A stretch of 64,000 bases of DNA from Catellatospora paridis (lineage in GTDB: Bacteria; Actinomycetota; Actinomycetes; Mycobacteriales; Micromonosporaceae), in the NCBI RefSeq assembly GCF_009720365.1, contig NZ_ML769320.1, positions 106,952-170,951 on the forward strand, written 5' to 3'. The position numbers were made by a program, and so were the translations under genes. The notes beneath the pieces are model-generated. The model searched no databases, had not been told where the DNA came from, and saw nothing but the letters and a program-made list of their open reading frames with translations. Shown here piece by piece: positions 25,348 to 35,011 of the stretch; positions within the stretch are counted from its first letter, which is position 1, and each line of letters opens with the position of its first letter.

Positions 25348-26298
25348 TCAGCTGACGTCGCGGCGGCGCAGCGCGGCCTTCACCTCGTCGATCACCTTGT
25401 TGGCGTCGGGCATGAGCAGCGACTGGTAGTTCTTCTGGCTCTCCTGGTCGACCAGTCCCAGCGACACGACCGCCCGGTCACCGCCACTGACCAGCACCTC
25501 GAGATCGCGGTACTCGACGGCGTTCCAGTGCAGTTCGTCGCCGACCGAGTCGATCGGCCGGACCTCGGTGGTGGGCCACTGCAGCGGCACGGTCCTGGTG
25601 GTCACGGCTGCGACCTGGGAGTACGGATACGTCTTGGCCTGCTCTGCGGTCAATCTGCCGGTGTCGAGCTCGAGGATGCACTCGTAGATGCCGAACTGCC
25701 AGCTGGTCGGGCAGATCACCGACACCAGCGACCGGGAGAACAATGCCCATGAGCCGCTCGCGTCGTAGGCGATGACGGTCCGTCGTGCCGGACCGAGCAG
25801 TGTCAGCGGCTGTTTGTCGTCCGAGGCCGGTCCGTCCTGGCCGTGCGCGATCGCCTCCTGGCGGCGCCGGGTCACCAGATCGGACTCCAGCTGCAGGTCC
25901 TCCCGGCTGATGCGCAGCTCCTGGAGGGCGCGCTGCTCGATGCGGGCCAGGTCCGACTGCAGGTGCGCGCGCACCCACTCCACGGGCGGCTTGGGGTTGG
26001 CCGCCACGACCTTCTGCTGGTAGTCGATCAGCTTGGAGCGGTATGCCAGGCCACCCACGAGGCCGAGTACCGCCGCGGCGATGAAGAACGGTGCTGAGCA
26101 GCACAGCCCGCTGCCGATCCCCGAGGAAAGGTCGGTGGACATCGTCGCCCCGCCCGCCGCGCAGACCAAGCCGACCAGCAAGGCGGCGCCGCCGAAAGCC
26201 ATCTGGACGATCGCGGAGGTGTAGTCGGGCTTGGTCGGCTCCTTGGTGAAGAAGCGCCGGATGGCTGCCGCATCTGCTTCCGGTCTCGGGTATGTCAT
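25348..26298 (-). CDS. Membrane protein of the trypco2/protease operon
   Basis: The 316-residue protein has two hydrophobic helices (about residues 27-50 and 66-88) near its N-terminus. A helical linker follows ('QQKVVAANPKPPVEWVRAHLQSDLARIEQRALQELR'), then a ~170-residue beta-rich cytosolic domain ('RRTVIAYDASGSWALFSRSLVSVI', 'YSQVAAVTTRTVPL') and the end 'ANKVIDEVKAALRRRD'. I do not recognise a family. ATG 26298 overlaps the protease stop (ATGA) and has GGGAGG upstream, so it is translated with the protease. Inference: a membrane-bound target or effector of the protease module. Confidence 0.7.
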   Translation of the reverse strand: MTYPRPEADAAAIRRFFTKEPTKPDYTSAIVQMAFGGAALLVGLVCAAGGATMSTDLSSGIGSGLCCSAPFFIAAAVLGLVGGLAYRSKLIDYQQKVVAANPKPPVEWVRAHLQSDLARIEQRALQELRISREDLQLESDLVTRRRQEAIAHGQDGPASDDKQPLTLLGPARRTVIAYDASGSWALFSRSLVSVICPTSWQFGIYECILELDTGRLTAEQAKTYPYSQVAAVTTRTVPLQWPTTEVRPIDSVGDELHWNAVEYRDLEVLVSGGDRAVVSLGLVDQESQKNYQSLLMPDANKVIDEVKAALRRRDVS

Positions 26299-27446
26299 CT
26301 GGTGCCTCCCTGTCCGCGGCGGCATAGCGCACGCCACACCACGCTGCTCGGTGCCTGGAACTGTTGGCAGATCTCGCGCGCCACCGCAGGGCGCACCATC
26401 GCGGCGAGCAGCCGCACGCTGTCCTCCCCTGGACGCAGGCCGCGACTGCCGCGCGCGCCGTGATCCTCGTTGATCAATAGATGCAGTGCTCTCGCGTGCG
26501 GCAGTGAGGCCGCGACGCGCAAGTGTTCGCACATCCGCTCGACCGATCCGTGGTTTCTGGGCGCCGTGCCGCGCAGCAGCGCCAGCGCCAGCAGGTAGTG
26601 CAATTCCGGGTGCGCGGACGGTTGCGACAGGGCCCGGCCGATGTGGTCGACGGCGCTGTCGTACTGCCGGTGCTGTAGGGCGGCGCGGGCCTGTGCGGCG
26701 TGCCAGGCCGAGACGGGATCCGCCAGTGCTTCGGCGGTCTCCGGCAGGCCGGCCAGGGCCCGCAGCCGGGTGAACCCGGTGCCGGCGCCGCAGCGGCTGT
26801 ACCAGCGGTCCACCCGCGAGGCGAGGAGGCTGCCCGTGCGCGGCGAGGCCGGGTCGTGCTGGGACACCACGCCCACCAAGTGTCCGTGGCAGAAGACCGC
26901 GGCACCCGACATCCCGGACCACGGCGACTCCCCGCCGCCGGGACGCCAGTTCGGCGGTTCCACACTGATTTCGAGGGTGCCGTCGCGCAGGTTCGACAGC
27001 GGGCGGGCGGCGCCCGACGCGTCGTGTGAGTCGCGGTAGGCGGGACCGGCACCGGGATCGCGGAACTTGAAGACGGGGAAGCCGACGGTCCGGTACGGGG
27101 CCCCTTCGGATCCAGGTGTGGGCACCCGGCCGAACGCGACGGAGCGCAATGGCGCGGGTGCGTCGAACCGAGCGAGGCGCAGCAGCGCGACGTCGATCTC
27201 GGGCACGGCCACCGTGACGTGTGCCGACACTTCGACAAACGGCGCGGAGCCTCGCTGGGGGAACATCCGCGCCGACTGGGCCGACGTGCCCCGAACCACG
27301 TGGTCGGCGGTCAGCGCGAGTGATGGGGTGAGCAGGTAGCCCGAGCCGAACGCCTTGCCGCCGTCAGGCAGCACGGTGACGATCTGCACCACCCGGCCAC
27401 CGTCCACCCCATCGCCTTCATCAGCCTCGAACCGCATCGGCGTCAT
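26295..27446 (-). CDS. Trypsin-like serine protease with helical-repeat C-terminus (conflict-system type)
   Basis: The 383-residue protein lacks a signal peptide, so it should act in the cytosol. The trypsin/HtrA-type triad is intact: His49 (LTADHVV), Asp85 (PEIDVALLRL) and Ser180 in GMSGAAV. Residues 235-383 form an alpha-helical TPR-like region ('AWHAAQARAALQHRQYDSAVDHIGRAL', 'ELHYLLALALLRG', 'HLRVAASLPHARAL'). Intracellular trypsin domains linked to helical repeats and to trypco proteins are known from prokaryotic conflict/immunity gene sets. It overlaps the upstream trypco2 gene and the downstream membrane-protein gene by four bases each. Confidence 0.82.
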   Translation of the reverse strand: MTPMRFEADEGDGVDGGRVVQIVTVLPDGGKAFGSGYLLTPSLALTADHVVRGTSAQSARMFPQRGSAPFVEVSAHVTVAVPEIDVALLRLARFDAPAPLRSVAFGRVPTPGSEGAPYRTVGFPVFKFRDPGAGPAYRDSHDASGAARPLSNLRDGTLEISVEPPNWRPGGGESPWSGMSGAAVFCHGHLVGVVSQHDPASPRTGSLLASRVDRWYSRCGAGTGFTRLRALAGLPETAEALADPVSAWHAAQARAALQHRQYDSAVDHIGRALSQPSAHPELHYLLALALLRGTAPRNHGSVERMCEHLRVAASLPHARALHLLINEDHGARGSRGLRPGEDSVRLLAAMVRPAVAREICQQFQAPSSVVWRALCRRGQGGTR

Positions 27447-27736
27447 TCCTCGCGAGCGCGTCCCCGTCCGGCGACGTGAGTCGGACCGTCCGGGTGTTCG
27501 GGAGTGAGTTTCAGCCGGATCACGTTCGAGGTGGTGCGGGCCAGTTTGCCGTCCACCCCCACCTCCACCACCAGGAAGTTCATCTTCGTGCCCGCCCCGC
27601 CGGATTGTTCGATGACCACCGCGACCTCGAGCTCCACCTCTCCCAACCGCAACCGCAGCCCGTCCCTCGGCGCTGCGGCAACCGCAGTGTCGAGCTCAGA
27701 CCTCAACGCGCGTATCAACTCAGCCAGCTCGATCAC
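27443..27736 (-). CDS. Trypco2-family protein
   Basis: The 97-residue protein (MIELAELIRALRSELDTAVAAA..., then 'LRLRLGEVELEVAVVIEQSGGAGTKMNFLVVEVG' and 'NVIRLKLTPE') matches the small trypsin-co-occurring domain 2 family: an N-terminal helix with 'I.ELR.EL', followed by a beta-meander with 'LGEVELEV.V'. The family is named for its frequent presence beside trypsin-like proteases in predicted defence or conflict systems; its biochemical role is not known. GTG 27736 starts the operon, and its stop overlaps the protease start. Confidence 0.85.
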   Translation of the reverse strand: MIELAELIRALRSELDTAVAAAPRDGLRLRLGEVELEVAVVIEQSGGAGTKMNFLVVEVGVDGKLARTTSNVIRLKLTPEHPDGPTHVAGRGRAREE

Positions 27737-28177
27737 ACGCCACCCACCTCAGCTACGGACCGGACAGCTTCCAACCATGCTCGACCAGCATCGATCGGCA
27801 ACATCGGATGTCCAGGCGCGACGGTCGGCCGGTACGCCAGCGTCGTTGGTCCGGAAGCGTCGCCCCCCGATCCGTTCGCACACCGTATTCATGCATTCAC
27901 GTAGCGTTCCGTCGTCAATCAACTCGGATCGCCTGACCGCAAGTGCCGGTCCCGCGACGGCCGGTCAGTGTGCGGTTCTGCCCCCATGCGGCTGCGCCGG
28001 GTGTAACCGAGCTACTCCATTCGTCTGTGATGACGTCGGTCCGCACCGCGCGGCCGCCGTCGCTCCAGGCCTGTTATATGGCATTTCTGAGTTTCTGCCG
28101 GGAGTCCGGATGCTCGCGGCACCACAACCGGCTCGCCTGCTGCCGCGGTGTCGCCCGCACGTGCTGGAATGTTCGGC
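27737..28177. other. 441-bp intergenic region with no gene seen
   Basis: This stretch separates the leftward trypco2 operon from rightward adnA. It is less GC-rich than its neighbours and has stop codons in all frames that could hold a conserved protein. It must hold the two divergent promoters. Near adnA a TGGAAT hexamer (28165-28170) sits 13 to 8 bases before the chosen GTG. I see no RNA gene or repeat. Confidence 0.6.
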
Positions 28178-31100
28178 GTGAGCAGCGTCGTTCAGCGGGA
28201 CTGGCGGCTGGTCCGGGGCAGCGACCCCGACCGGCCGGCGTTTCGTGCCGACCCGGCCCAGCAACGGGTGATCGCGCACGAGTCCGGCCCGCTGCTGGTG
28301 CGCGGCGGACCGGGCACGGGCAAGACGACGACCCTGGTCGAGGCGGTCGCCCGGCGGGTCGCCGACGGCGTGGACCCGCAGCGCATCCTGGTGCTGACGT
28401 TCGGCCGCCGCGGATCGCAGTCGCTGCGGCGGCGCATCGAGGCCCGCATCGCCCGCGGTGTCGGGCACGAACCGCTGGTCAGGACCTTTCCGGCGTACGC
28501 CTTCGGGCTGCTGCGCCGCTCCGCGGCGCTGCTGGGCGACCCATCCCCCCGCCTCCTCTCCGGCCCCGAGCAGGACCTCGTCATCCGTGAGCTGCTGCCC
28601 GGCGAGGACGCGGGCTGGCCGGACCGGCTGCTGCCCGCGCTGGGCACCCGCGCGTTCGCCGAGCAGCTGCGTGACCTGCTGCTGCGCGCCGCCGAGCGCG
28701 GCATCGGCCCCGCCGACCCGCTCTGGCAGCGGCGCGACGACTGGCAGGCTGCGGCCCGCTTCCTGCACGAGTACGAGCAGACGATGGCGCTGCGCGACGC
28801 CTCCACCCGTGGCTCGGCCGGCTACGACCACGCCGAGCTGGTCCGGGCCGCGACCGCCATGCTCCGCCGCGACCCCGAGCTGCTGGCCGCGGAGCGCTCC
28901 CGGCTGTCCGCGGTGTACGTCGACGAGCTCGCCGACACCGACCCGGCGCAGGTGGAACTGCTGCAGCTGATCGCGGGCGGCCTGCCGCTGACGGCGTTCG
29001 CCGACCCCGACTCGTCGACCTACGCCTTCCGCGGCGCCGACCCGCAGATCGTGCGGACCTTCGGCGAGCTGTTCCCGGGCACGGAGCAGGTGGTGCTGGC
29101 CACCACGCACCGGGCCGCGCCCGCGGTCCGCGCCGCGACCGCCCGCATCGCCCGCCGCCTGCCCGGCCACCTGACCGTGGTGCCCGCACCCCGCCAGGAG
29201 CAGACCGCACTGTTCGCGGACGGCACCCGGCCTGCGGCCGCTACGGACGGCGCGGCGCTGCCGACGGCCGTCACCAGCGGGTCCGCGCAGTCGGCGACTC
29301 CTGCGGGCGGTGCCGGAGCGGTTGGGCGAAGCGAGCCGCCGGACGATCCCGATGTCGGCGTCGAGGTGGTGGCGCTGCGCAGCCGGGTGAGCGAGGCCGC
29401 GTTCGTGGCGCACCGGCTGCGGCGGGCACATCTGGTCGACGGGGTGCCGTTCTCGCGCATGGCGGTCATCATGCGTTCCACGAACTCGCAGCTGCCCGCC
29501 TATGAGCGGGCGTTGCGGCAGGCGGGTGTGCCGACGAAGGTGCTGGCCGAGGATCTTCCGCTGCACCAGCAGCCTGCGGTGAAGCCGCTGCTCATACTGC
29601 TGCGCTGTGCGTTGAAGCCGGAGCTGCTGACCGAGGAGGCGGCGGTCGCGCTGCTGCACTCGCCGCTGGGCGGGGCCGACCCGATGGCGGAGCGGCGGCT
29701 GCGGCAGGGCCTGCGCGCGCTCGCGGTGGCCGGTGGCGACCCCCGCGGCTCCGGTGAGCTGCTGGTGGAGGCGCTGCGCGACCCGGCCGAGCTGGCCGCG
29801 CTGGACCGGCGCTGGGCCTCGCCCGCGACGCGGATCGCCATGCTGCTGGCCACCGCGCGGGAGACGGCGGGGCGTCCGCGGGCCACCGCGGAGGAGGTGC
29901 TGTGGTCGGTCTGGCGGGCCAGCGGCCTGGCCGAGCGCTGGGCCGGGGTCGCCACTGCGCCCGCGATGGGCCTGGACCAGCAGCGCCGCGCGGAGACCGC
30001 GGACCGGGACCTCGACGCGATCATGGTGCTGTTCGACGCCGCGGCGCGGTTCACCGACCGGCTGCCGGGCGCGCGGATCGACACGTTCCTCGAACACGTC
30101 GCCGACCAGCAGCTGCCCGCCGACTCGCTGGCCGCCAGCGGCGACCGGGGCGAGGCGGTGCGGCTGCTCACCGCGCACGCGGCCAAGGGCCTGGAGTGGG
30201 ACGTGGTAGTGGTCGCCGGGGTGCAGGAGGGCGTCTGGCCCGACCTCCGGCTGCGCGGCAGCCTGCTCGGCTCCGAGCAGCTCGTCGACGAGGTCGCCCA
30301 GCGCGCCCAGCCCGGTGCGAAGGCGCAGCGCGTCGCGCAGACCGCCGCCCTGCTGACCGAGGAGCGGCGGCTGTTCTACGTCGCGGCGACCCGGGCCCGG
30401 CGGCGGCTGGTGGTCACCGCGGTGGACTCCGGCGCGGTCGGCGGCGCGGACGGCGAGGACCGGCCCAGCCGCTTCCTGTTCGAGCTCGCCCCGCCGGTCA
30501 AGGTGGACGAGGACGAGGTGGCCGAGCTGGCGCTGGCCCGGCCGCCGCGGGCGTTGACGCTGTCGGCGCTCGTCGCCGAACTGCGTTCCGCCGTCACCGG
30601 CCCGGACCCGGTCCGGCGGCACGCCGCCGCCCGCGAGCTGGCCCGGCTGGCCGCCGCCGGGGTGCCCGGCGCGCATCCGGACAGCTGGTGGGGTCTGCCG
30701 GAGCTGTCCGACGACGGCCCGCTGCACGGCCCGGACGAGCCGGTGCGGGTCACCCCGTCCACCATGGAGAGCGCGCTGCGCTGCGGGCTGCGGTGGCTGC
30801 TGGAGCGGCACGGCGGCGCGGCGGCCTCGACGGCCGCGCAGGGCGTGGGCAACCTGGTGCACGCCGCGGCGATGCTGGCCGACGAGGCGATGAGCGACCC
30901 GGCGGTGCTGGTGGACTACGTCGCGGCGCGCTTCGACGCGATCGAGCTGGCCGCGTCCTGGCTCGCCGGGCGGGAGAAGGAGCGCTCGGCGGAGATGCTG
31001 GGCAAGCTGACCCGCTGGCTGGCCGAGAACCCGCGGCGGCTGGTGGCGATCGAGCGCGAGTTCACCGTGCGGCTGGACGCCGAGCCGCCGATCGACCTGG

Positions 31101-31504
31101 TCGGCCGGGTGGACCGGCTGGAGGTCGACGACCAGGGCCGGCTCGTGGTCATCGACCTGAAGACCGGCAAGACCACCACCGCCACCCGCGAGGAGCTGCC
31201 CGAGCACCCGCAGCTGGGGGCGTATCAGGTCGCGGTCGAGGCGGGCGGCTTCCCCGAGGGCGACGAGTCCGGCGGGGCGGCGCTGGTGCAGCTGGGCACC
31301 ACCCACCGGGACGCCAAGGAGCAGGTGCAGGACGCGATCGGCGAGACCGCCGACCCGCAGTGGGCGCACGCCATGGTGCACCGCACCGCGGCCACCATGG
31401 CCGCCTCCACCTTCGTCGCGAAGGTCAACGACAAGTGCCGGGTCTGCCCGGTGAAGAGCAGCTGCCCCGTCTCCGGCAAGGGTCGTCAGGTGGTCGAACC
31501 GTGA
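28178..31504 (+). CDS. adnA: AdnA, helicase-nuclease subunit with degenerate motor
   Basis: AdnA pairs with AdnB in the actinobacterial end-resection motor-nuclease that replaces RecBCD/AddAB. This 1108-residue subunit has Walker A GGPGTGKT (43-50), but the DEYQD box typical of UvrD/Rep proteins reads DELAD (D249-D253), so the Tyr and Gln are lost. A C-terminal RecB-like nuclease carries 'VVIDLKTGKTTTA' (about 991-1003) and Fe-S cysteines (RCGLRW, and KCRVCPVKSSCPV). In mycobacteria AdnB is the main motor and AdnA's is dispensable, which fits. GTG 28178 was chosen over 28148 and 28169. adnB starts 70 bp downstream. Confidence 0.9.
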   Translation: MSSVVQRDWRLVRGSDPDRPAFRADPAQQRVIAHESGPLLVRGGPGTGKTTTLVEAVARRVADGVDPQRILVLTFGRRGSQSLRRRIEARIARGVGHEPLVRTFPAYAFGLLRRSAALLGDPSPRLLSGPEQDLVIRELLPGEDAGWPDRLLPALGTRAFAEQLRDLLLRAAERGIGPADPLWQRRDDWQAAARFLHEYEQTMALRDASTRGSAGYDHAELVRAATAMLRRDPELLAAERSRLSAVYVDELADTDPAQVELLQLIAGGLPLTAFADPDSSTYAFRGADPQIVRTFGELFPGTEQVVLATTHRAAPAVRAATARIARRLPGHLTVVPAPRQEQTALFADGTRPAAATDGAALPTAVTSGSAQSATPAGGAGAVGRSEPPDDPDVGVEVVALRSRVSEAAFVAHRLRRAHLVDGVPFSRMAVIMRSTNSQLPAYERALRQAGVPTKVLAEDLPLHQQPAVKPLLILLRCALKPELLTEEAAVALLHSPLGGADPMAERRLRQGLRALAVAGGDPRGSGELLVEALRDPAELAALDRRWASPATRIAMLLATARETAGRPRATAEEVLWSVWRASGLAERWAGVATAPAMGLDQQRRAETADRDLDAIMVLFDAAARFTDRLPGARIDTFLEHVADQQLPADSLAASGDRGEAVRLLTAHAAKGLEWDVVVVAGVQEGVWPDLRLRGSLLGSEQLVDEVAQRAQPGAKAQRVAQTAALLTEERRLFYVAATRARRRLVVTAVDSGAVGGADGEDRPSRFLFELAPPVKVDEDEVAELALARPPRALTLSALVAELRSAVTGPDPVRRHAAARELARLAAAGVPGAHPDSWWGLPELSDDGPLHGPDEPVRVTPSTMESALRCGLRWLLERHGGAAASTAAQGVGNLVHAAAMLADEAMSDPAVLVDYVAARFDAIELAASWLAGREKERSAEMLGKLTRWLAENPRRLVAIEREFTVRLDAEPPIDLVGRVDRLEVDDQGRLVVIDLKTGKTTTATREELPEHPQLGAYQVAVEAGGFPEGDESGGAALVQLGTTHRDAKEQVQDAIGETADPQWAHAMVHRTAATMAASTFVAKVNDKCRVCPVKSSCPVSGKGRQVVEP

Positions 31505-31574
31505 GCGAGCGCAGCGATCGAACCGGAAGCACAGTGGTAGCTCACGGGAGTGCCGAGCGTGGCGAGGTGCGAGC

Positions 31575-34500
31575 GTGAGCGAGTTGGTCCGTAAGTCCGT
31601 GGTGGAGGAGGGGCCGCGGTGGACGCCGGAGGAGCTGGCGTCGCAGCTGGGGCTCAAGCCGCCGACCGCCGAGCAGGCCGCGGTGATCAGCGCCCCGGTC
31701 GCGCCGCTGCTGGTCGTCGCGGGCGCGGGTTCGGGCAAGACGGAGACCATGGCGGCGCGGGTGCTGTGGTTGGTCGCGAACCAGCACGTACGGCCGGAGC
31801 ACGTGCTGGGGCTGACCTTCACCCGCAAGGCCGCGGGCGAGCTGGCGCACCGGGTGCGGGTGCGCCTGGGCCAGCTGCGCCGGCACGTCGGCACCCGGTT
31901 CACCGAGGGCCTCGACGGCGAGCCGACGATCGCCACGTACCACTCGTTCGCCGCGCGCATCGTCACCGAGCACGGCCTGCGCGCCGGGTACGAGCCGAGC
32001 ACCCGGCTGCTCACCGAGGCGTCCTGCTGGCAGCTGGCCGACGAGGTGGTGCGCTCGTACACGGGGGACATGTCGGCGGTGGAGGCGGCGCCCAGCACGG
32101 TGGTGTCGGCGGTGCTGGCGCTGGCCGGTGAGCTGGCCGAGCACCTGGTCACCCCGGACAGCCTGGCCGCCTGGACGGGCCGCTTCCACGCGAGCGTCGA
32201 CGCGAAGCCGGGCCGGGTGATGGCCGACGTGCGCGACCTGCTGGCCCGCCAGCGTGCCCGGTTGCAGCTGCTGCCGCTGGTGCGTAGGTACGCCGAACGC
32301 AAGCAGCTGCTGGAGGCGATGGACTTCGGCGACCAGATGTCGCGCGCGGCGCGGGTGGCCCGCGACCATCCCGAGGTCGGCGCGGCCGAACGCGAGCGCT
32401 TCCGGGTGGTGCTGCTCGACGAGTACCAGGACACCAGCCACGCCCAGGTGACGCTGCTGCGGGCGCTGTTCGCCGGGGACGTGGCCGTGGTCGAGGGCGG
32501 CGTGTCCGGGCAGGGGCACCCGGTGACCGCGGTCGGCGACCCGTGCCAGTCCATCTACGGCTGGCGCGGGGCCAGCGCGGGCACCCTGGACCGCTTCCCG
32601 GGCGAGTTCCCCGACCGCGACGGTGAACCCGCCGCGCAGGCGCAGCTCGGACGTAGTTTCCGGAACCGGTCGGAGATCCTGTCGGTGGCCAACGCGATCT
32701 CCGCGCCGCTGCGCGACCGGGGCGCCCGGGTGGTCTCGCTCACCTCCGGCAGTGCGGAGCCGGGCATCGTGCAGTGCGCCCTGCTGGAGTCGTACCTGGA
32801 CGAGGCGGAGTGGATCGCCGACCAGGTCGTCACCGCGTGGCGCAGCGAGGCGGGCACGGCCGACGACCAGAACCCGGCGCACATCCCCGTCGACCGGCGG
32901 CCCACCTCGGCGGTGCTGGTGCGGGTGCGCTCGCAGATCGCGCCGATCGAGGCGGCGCTGCGGGCTCGCGGCCTGCCGGTCGAGGTGGTCGGCCTGGGCG
33001 GCCTGCTGGACACGCCCGAGGTGCGCGACGTGGTGTGCACGCTGCGGGTGCTCAACGACCCGCTGGACGGGGCGAGCCTGCTGCGGCTGCTCACCGGCGC
33101 GCGCTGGCGGATCGGTCCGCGTGACCTGGTGGCGCTGCACCGGCGGTCCCGGGCACTGGCGCACGAGCGCCGCCCGGCCGGGGACGATGCCGACATCGTC
33201 ACGGACCGGCTCGACGACGCGGCGCTGGCCGAGGCGCTGGAGGACCTCGGCGAGCCGGATCAGTACTCGCCCGCGGCGTACACGCGGCTGTCGGCGTACG
33301 CCAAGGAATTGGCCGGGCTGCGCGCCCGGCTGGACCAGCCGGTGAGCGACCTGATCGCCGACATCGAGCGCACCGCGGGCCTGGACGTCGAGGTCGCGGT
33401 GCGGGCCGCCGACGCGGGGCTGGCCCGCGCGCACCTGGACACGCTCGGCGAGGTCGCGGCCCGGTTCGCGATCGAGACCGACGGCGCGCCGCTAGGCGCG
33501 TTCCTGTCCTACCTGTCCGCGGCCGAGGACGAGGAGCGCGGGCTGTCGCCGGGCGAGATCGACGTGGCCGAGGGCGCGGTGCAGATCCTGACCGCACACG
33601 CGGCCAAGGGCCTGGAGTGGGACGTGGTCGCCGTGGCGGGGCTGACCAAGGACGTCTGGCCGGGTCCGAGCAAGGGCACCGACCACTTCCTCAAGGGTCT
33701 GGGCGTGCTGCCGTTCCCGCTGCGCGGCGACCGCGACGGCCTGCCCGCGCTGGCCGTGAAGAGCGCCGCCGACCAGAAGGAGCTGGGCCGCGCCGTCGCC
33801 GACTTCGAGCAGCAGTGGAAGGAGCACGACGCGCGCGAGGAGCGCCGCCTGGCGTACGTCGCGGTCACCCGCCCGCGCACCTGGCTGTTCGCCTCCGGCT
33901 ACTGGTGGGGCGACAAGGTGCGCAAGCCGCGCGGCCCGTCCGCGCTGCTGGCGGAGATCGTCGAGGTGTGCCGCTCGGGCGAGGGACACGTCGACGTGTG
34001 GATCCCCGAGCCCGAGCCGGATGCGGTCAACCCGACCAGCGGCGAGGTCGTGACGACCTGGCCGAGTGATCCGCTGGGCGCGCGGCGGCCCACCGTCGAG
34101 GCGGCCGCCGACCTGGTCCGGGCCATGCTCGACGAGCCCGACGGCGGCACGGTCCCGGTCGAGCACGACGAGGTGACCCGGCGCTGGCGGCAGGAGTCCG
34201 ACCTGCTGCTGGTCGAGCGCGACGAGCAGGCCCGCCGGGCGAACCGGGCCGACGTGGTGCTGCCCGCGCACCTGTCGGTGTCGCAGCTGGTGGCCCTGCG
34301 CAAGGACCCGGCCGCGCTGGCCCGGCGGTTGCGGCGGCCACTTCCCGCGGCCCCCGACCCGTACGCCCGCCGGGGCACGGCCTTTCACCACTGGCTGGAG
34401 CAGCGCTACGGCGCCGATCAGCTGCTCGACCTGGACGACCTGCCCGGTGCCGCCGATGAGGACGCCGCGCCCGACGAGGCGCTGGGCGAGCTGAAGGACC

Positions 34501-34865
34501 GGTTCGAGCAGAGCGTCTGGGCCGACCGGGTGCCGGTCGAGGTGGAGACGCCGTTCGTGGTGGAGCTGGGCGGGACCGTCGTGCGTGGACGGATGGACGC
34601 GGTGTTCCGCGACGCGGCGGGCGGCTACGAGGTGGTCGACTGGAAGACCGGCCGGGTGCCCGCCGGCGCGACGGCCACCGCGGCCGCGGTGCAGCTGGCG
34701 GCATATCGCCTGGCCTGGGCGGCTTTGGCCGGCGTGCCGGTGGCCAAGGTCAGCGCCGCGTTCCACTACGTGCGCGACAACCTGACCGTGCGGCCCGCCG
34801 ACCTGCTCGACGAGGCCGGGCTGACGGCGCTGCTGACCTCCCTGCCCGCACAGGACGCCGACTAG
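31575..34865 (+). CDS. adnB: AdnB, lead motor-nuclease subunit
   Basis: The 1096-residue UvrD/Rep-type helicase has a canonical Walker A (GAGSGKT, ~50-56), 'LGLTFTRKAAGEL', DEYQDT (~282-287), 'GDPCQSIYGWRGA', 'ILTAHAAKGLEWD' and 'LAYVAVTRPR'. Its RecB-like nuclease has 'YEVVDWKTGRVP' near residue 1020. Unlike AdnA it has no C-terminal cysteine cluster. The full motor set fits AdnB, which drives translocation while the two nuclease domains cut opposite strands. The length matches mycobacterial AdnB. GTG 31575 is preceded by a short GAGGTG (31563-31568). The 70-bp gap from adnA contains copies of a GTGAGCGAG-type sequence. Confidence 0.93.
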   Translation: MSELVRKSVVEEGPRWTPEELASQLGLKPPTAEQAAVISAPVAPLLVVAGAGSGKTETMAARVLWLVANQHVRPEHVLGLTFTRKAAGELAHRVRVRLGQLRRHVGTRFTEGLDGEPTIATYHSFAARIVTEHGLRAGYEPSTRLLTEASCWQLADEVVRSYTGDMSAVEAAPSTVVSAVLALAGELAEHLVTPDSLAAWTGRFHASVDAKPGRVMADVRDLLARQRARLQLLPLVRRYAERKQLLEAMDFGDQMSRAARVARDHPEVGAAERERFRVVLLDEYQDTSHAQVTLLRALFAGDVAVVEGGVSGQGHPVTAVGDPCQSIYGWRGASAGTLDRFPGEFPDRDGEPAAQAQLGRSFRNRSEILSVANAISAPLRDRGARVVSLTSGSAEPGIVQCALLESYLDEAEWIADQVVTAWRSEAGTADDQNPAHIPVDRRPTSAVLVRVRSQIAPIEAALRARGLPVEVVGLGGLLDTPEVRDVVCTLRVLNDPLDGASLLRLLTGARWRIGPRDLVALHRRSRALAHERRPAGDDADIVTDRLDDAALAEALEDLGEPDQYSPAAYTRLSAYAKELAGLRARLDQPVSDLIADIERTAGLDVEVAVRAADAGLARAHLDTLGEVAARFAIETDGAPLGAFLSYLSAAEDEERGLSPGEIDVAEGAVQILTAHAAKGLEWDVVAVAGLTKDVWPGPSKGTDHFLKGLGVLPFPLRGDRDGLPALAVKSAADQKELGRAVADFEQQWKEHDAREERRLAYVAVTRPRTWLFASGYWWGDKVRKPRGPSALLAEIVEVCRSGEGHVDVWIPEPEPDAVNPTSGEVVTTWPSDPLGARRPTVEAAADLVRAMLDEPDGGTVPVEHDEVTRRWRQESDLLLVERDEQARRANRADVVLPAHLSVSQLVALRKDPAALARRLRRPLPAAPDPYARRGTAFHHWLEQRYGADQLLDLDDLPGAADEDAAPDEALGELKDRFEQSVWADRVPVEVETPFVVELGGTVVRGRMDAVFRDAAGGYEVVDWKTGRVPAGATATAAAVQLAAYRLAWAALAGVPVAKVSAAFHYVRDNLTVRPADLLDEAGLTALLTSLPAQDAD

Positions 34866-35011
34866 GGCGACGGACCGCGGCGCGCCGGGTAGTCCGTTAA
34901 TGGCGGCATCTCAGCCGAACCGCCGCAGAGACCAGTCCGGAAACCGACTGCGTGATGTCGCACGCAACGGGCATTGTGTGAGCGGACACACGCATCCGTG
35001 GGAGGCGCGCC

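Noticed and set aside
27965-32554. A 1529-codon open frame on the minus strand
   Set aside because: It is antisense to adnA/adnB, its translation is Arg/Gly/His-rich nonsense without any domain, and very long shadow frames are expected at this GC content.
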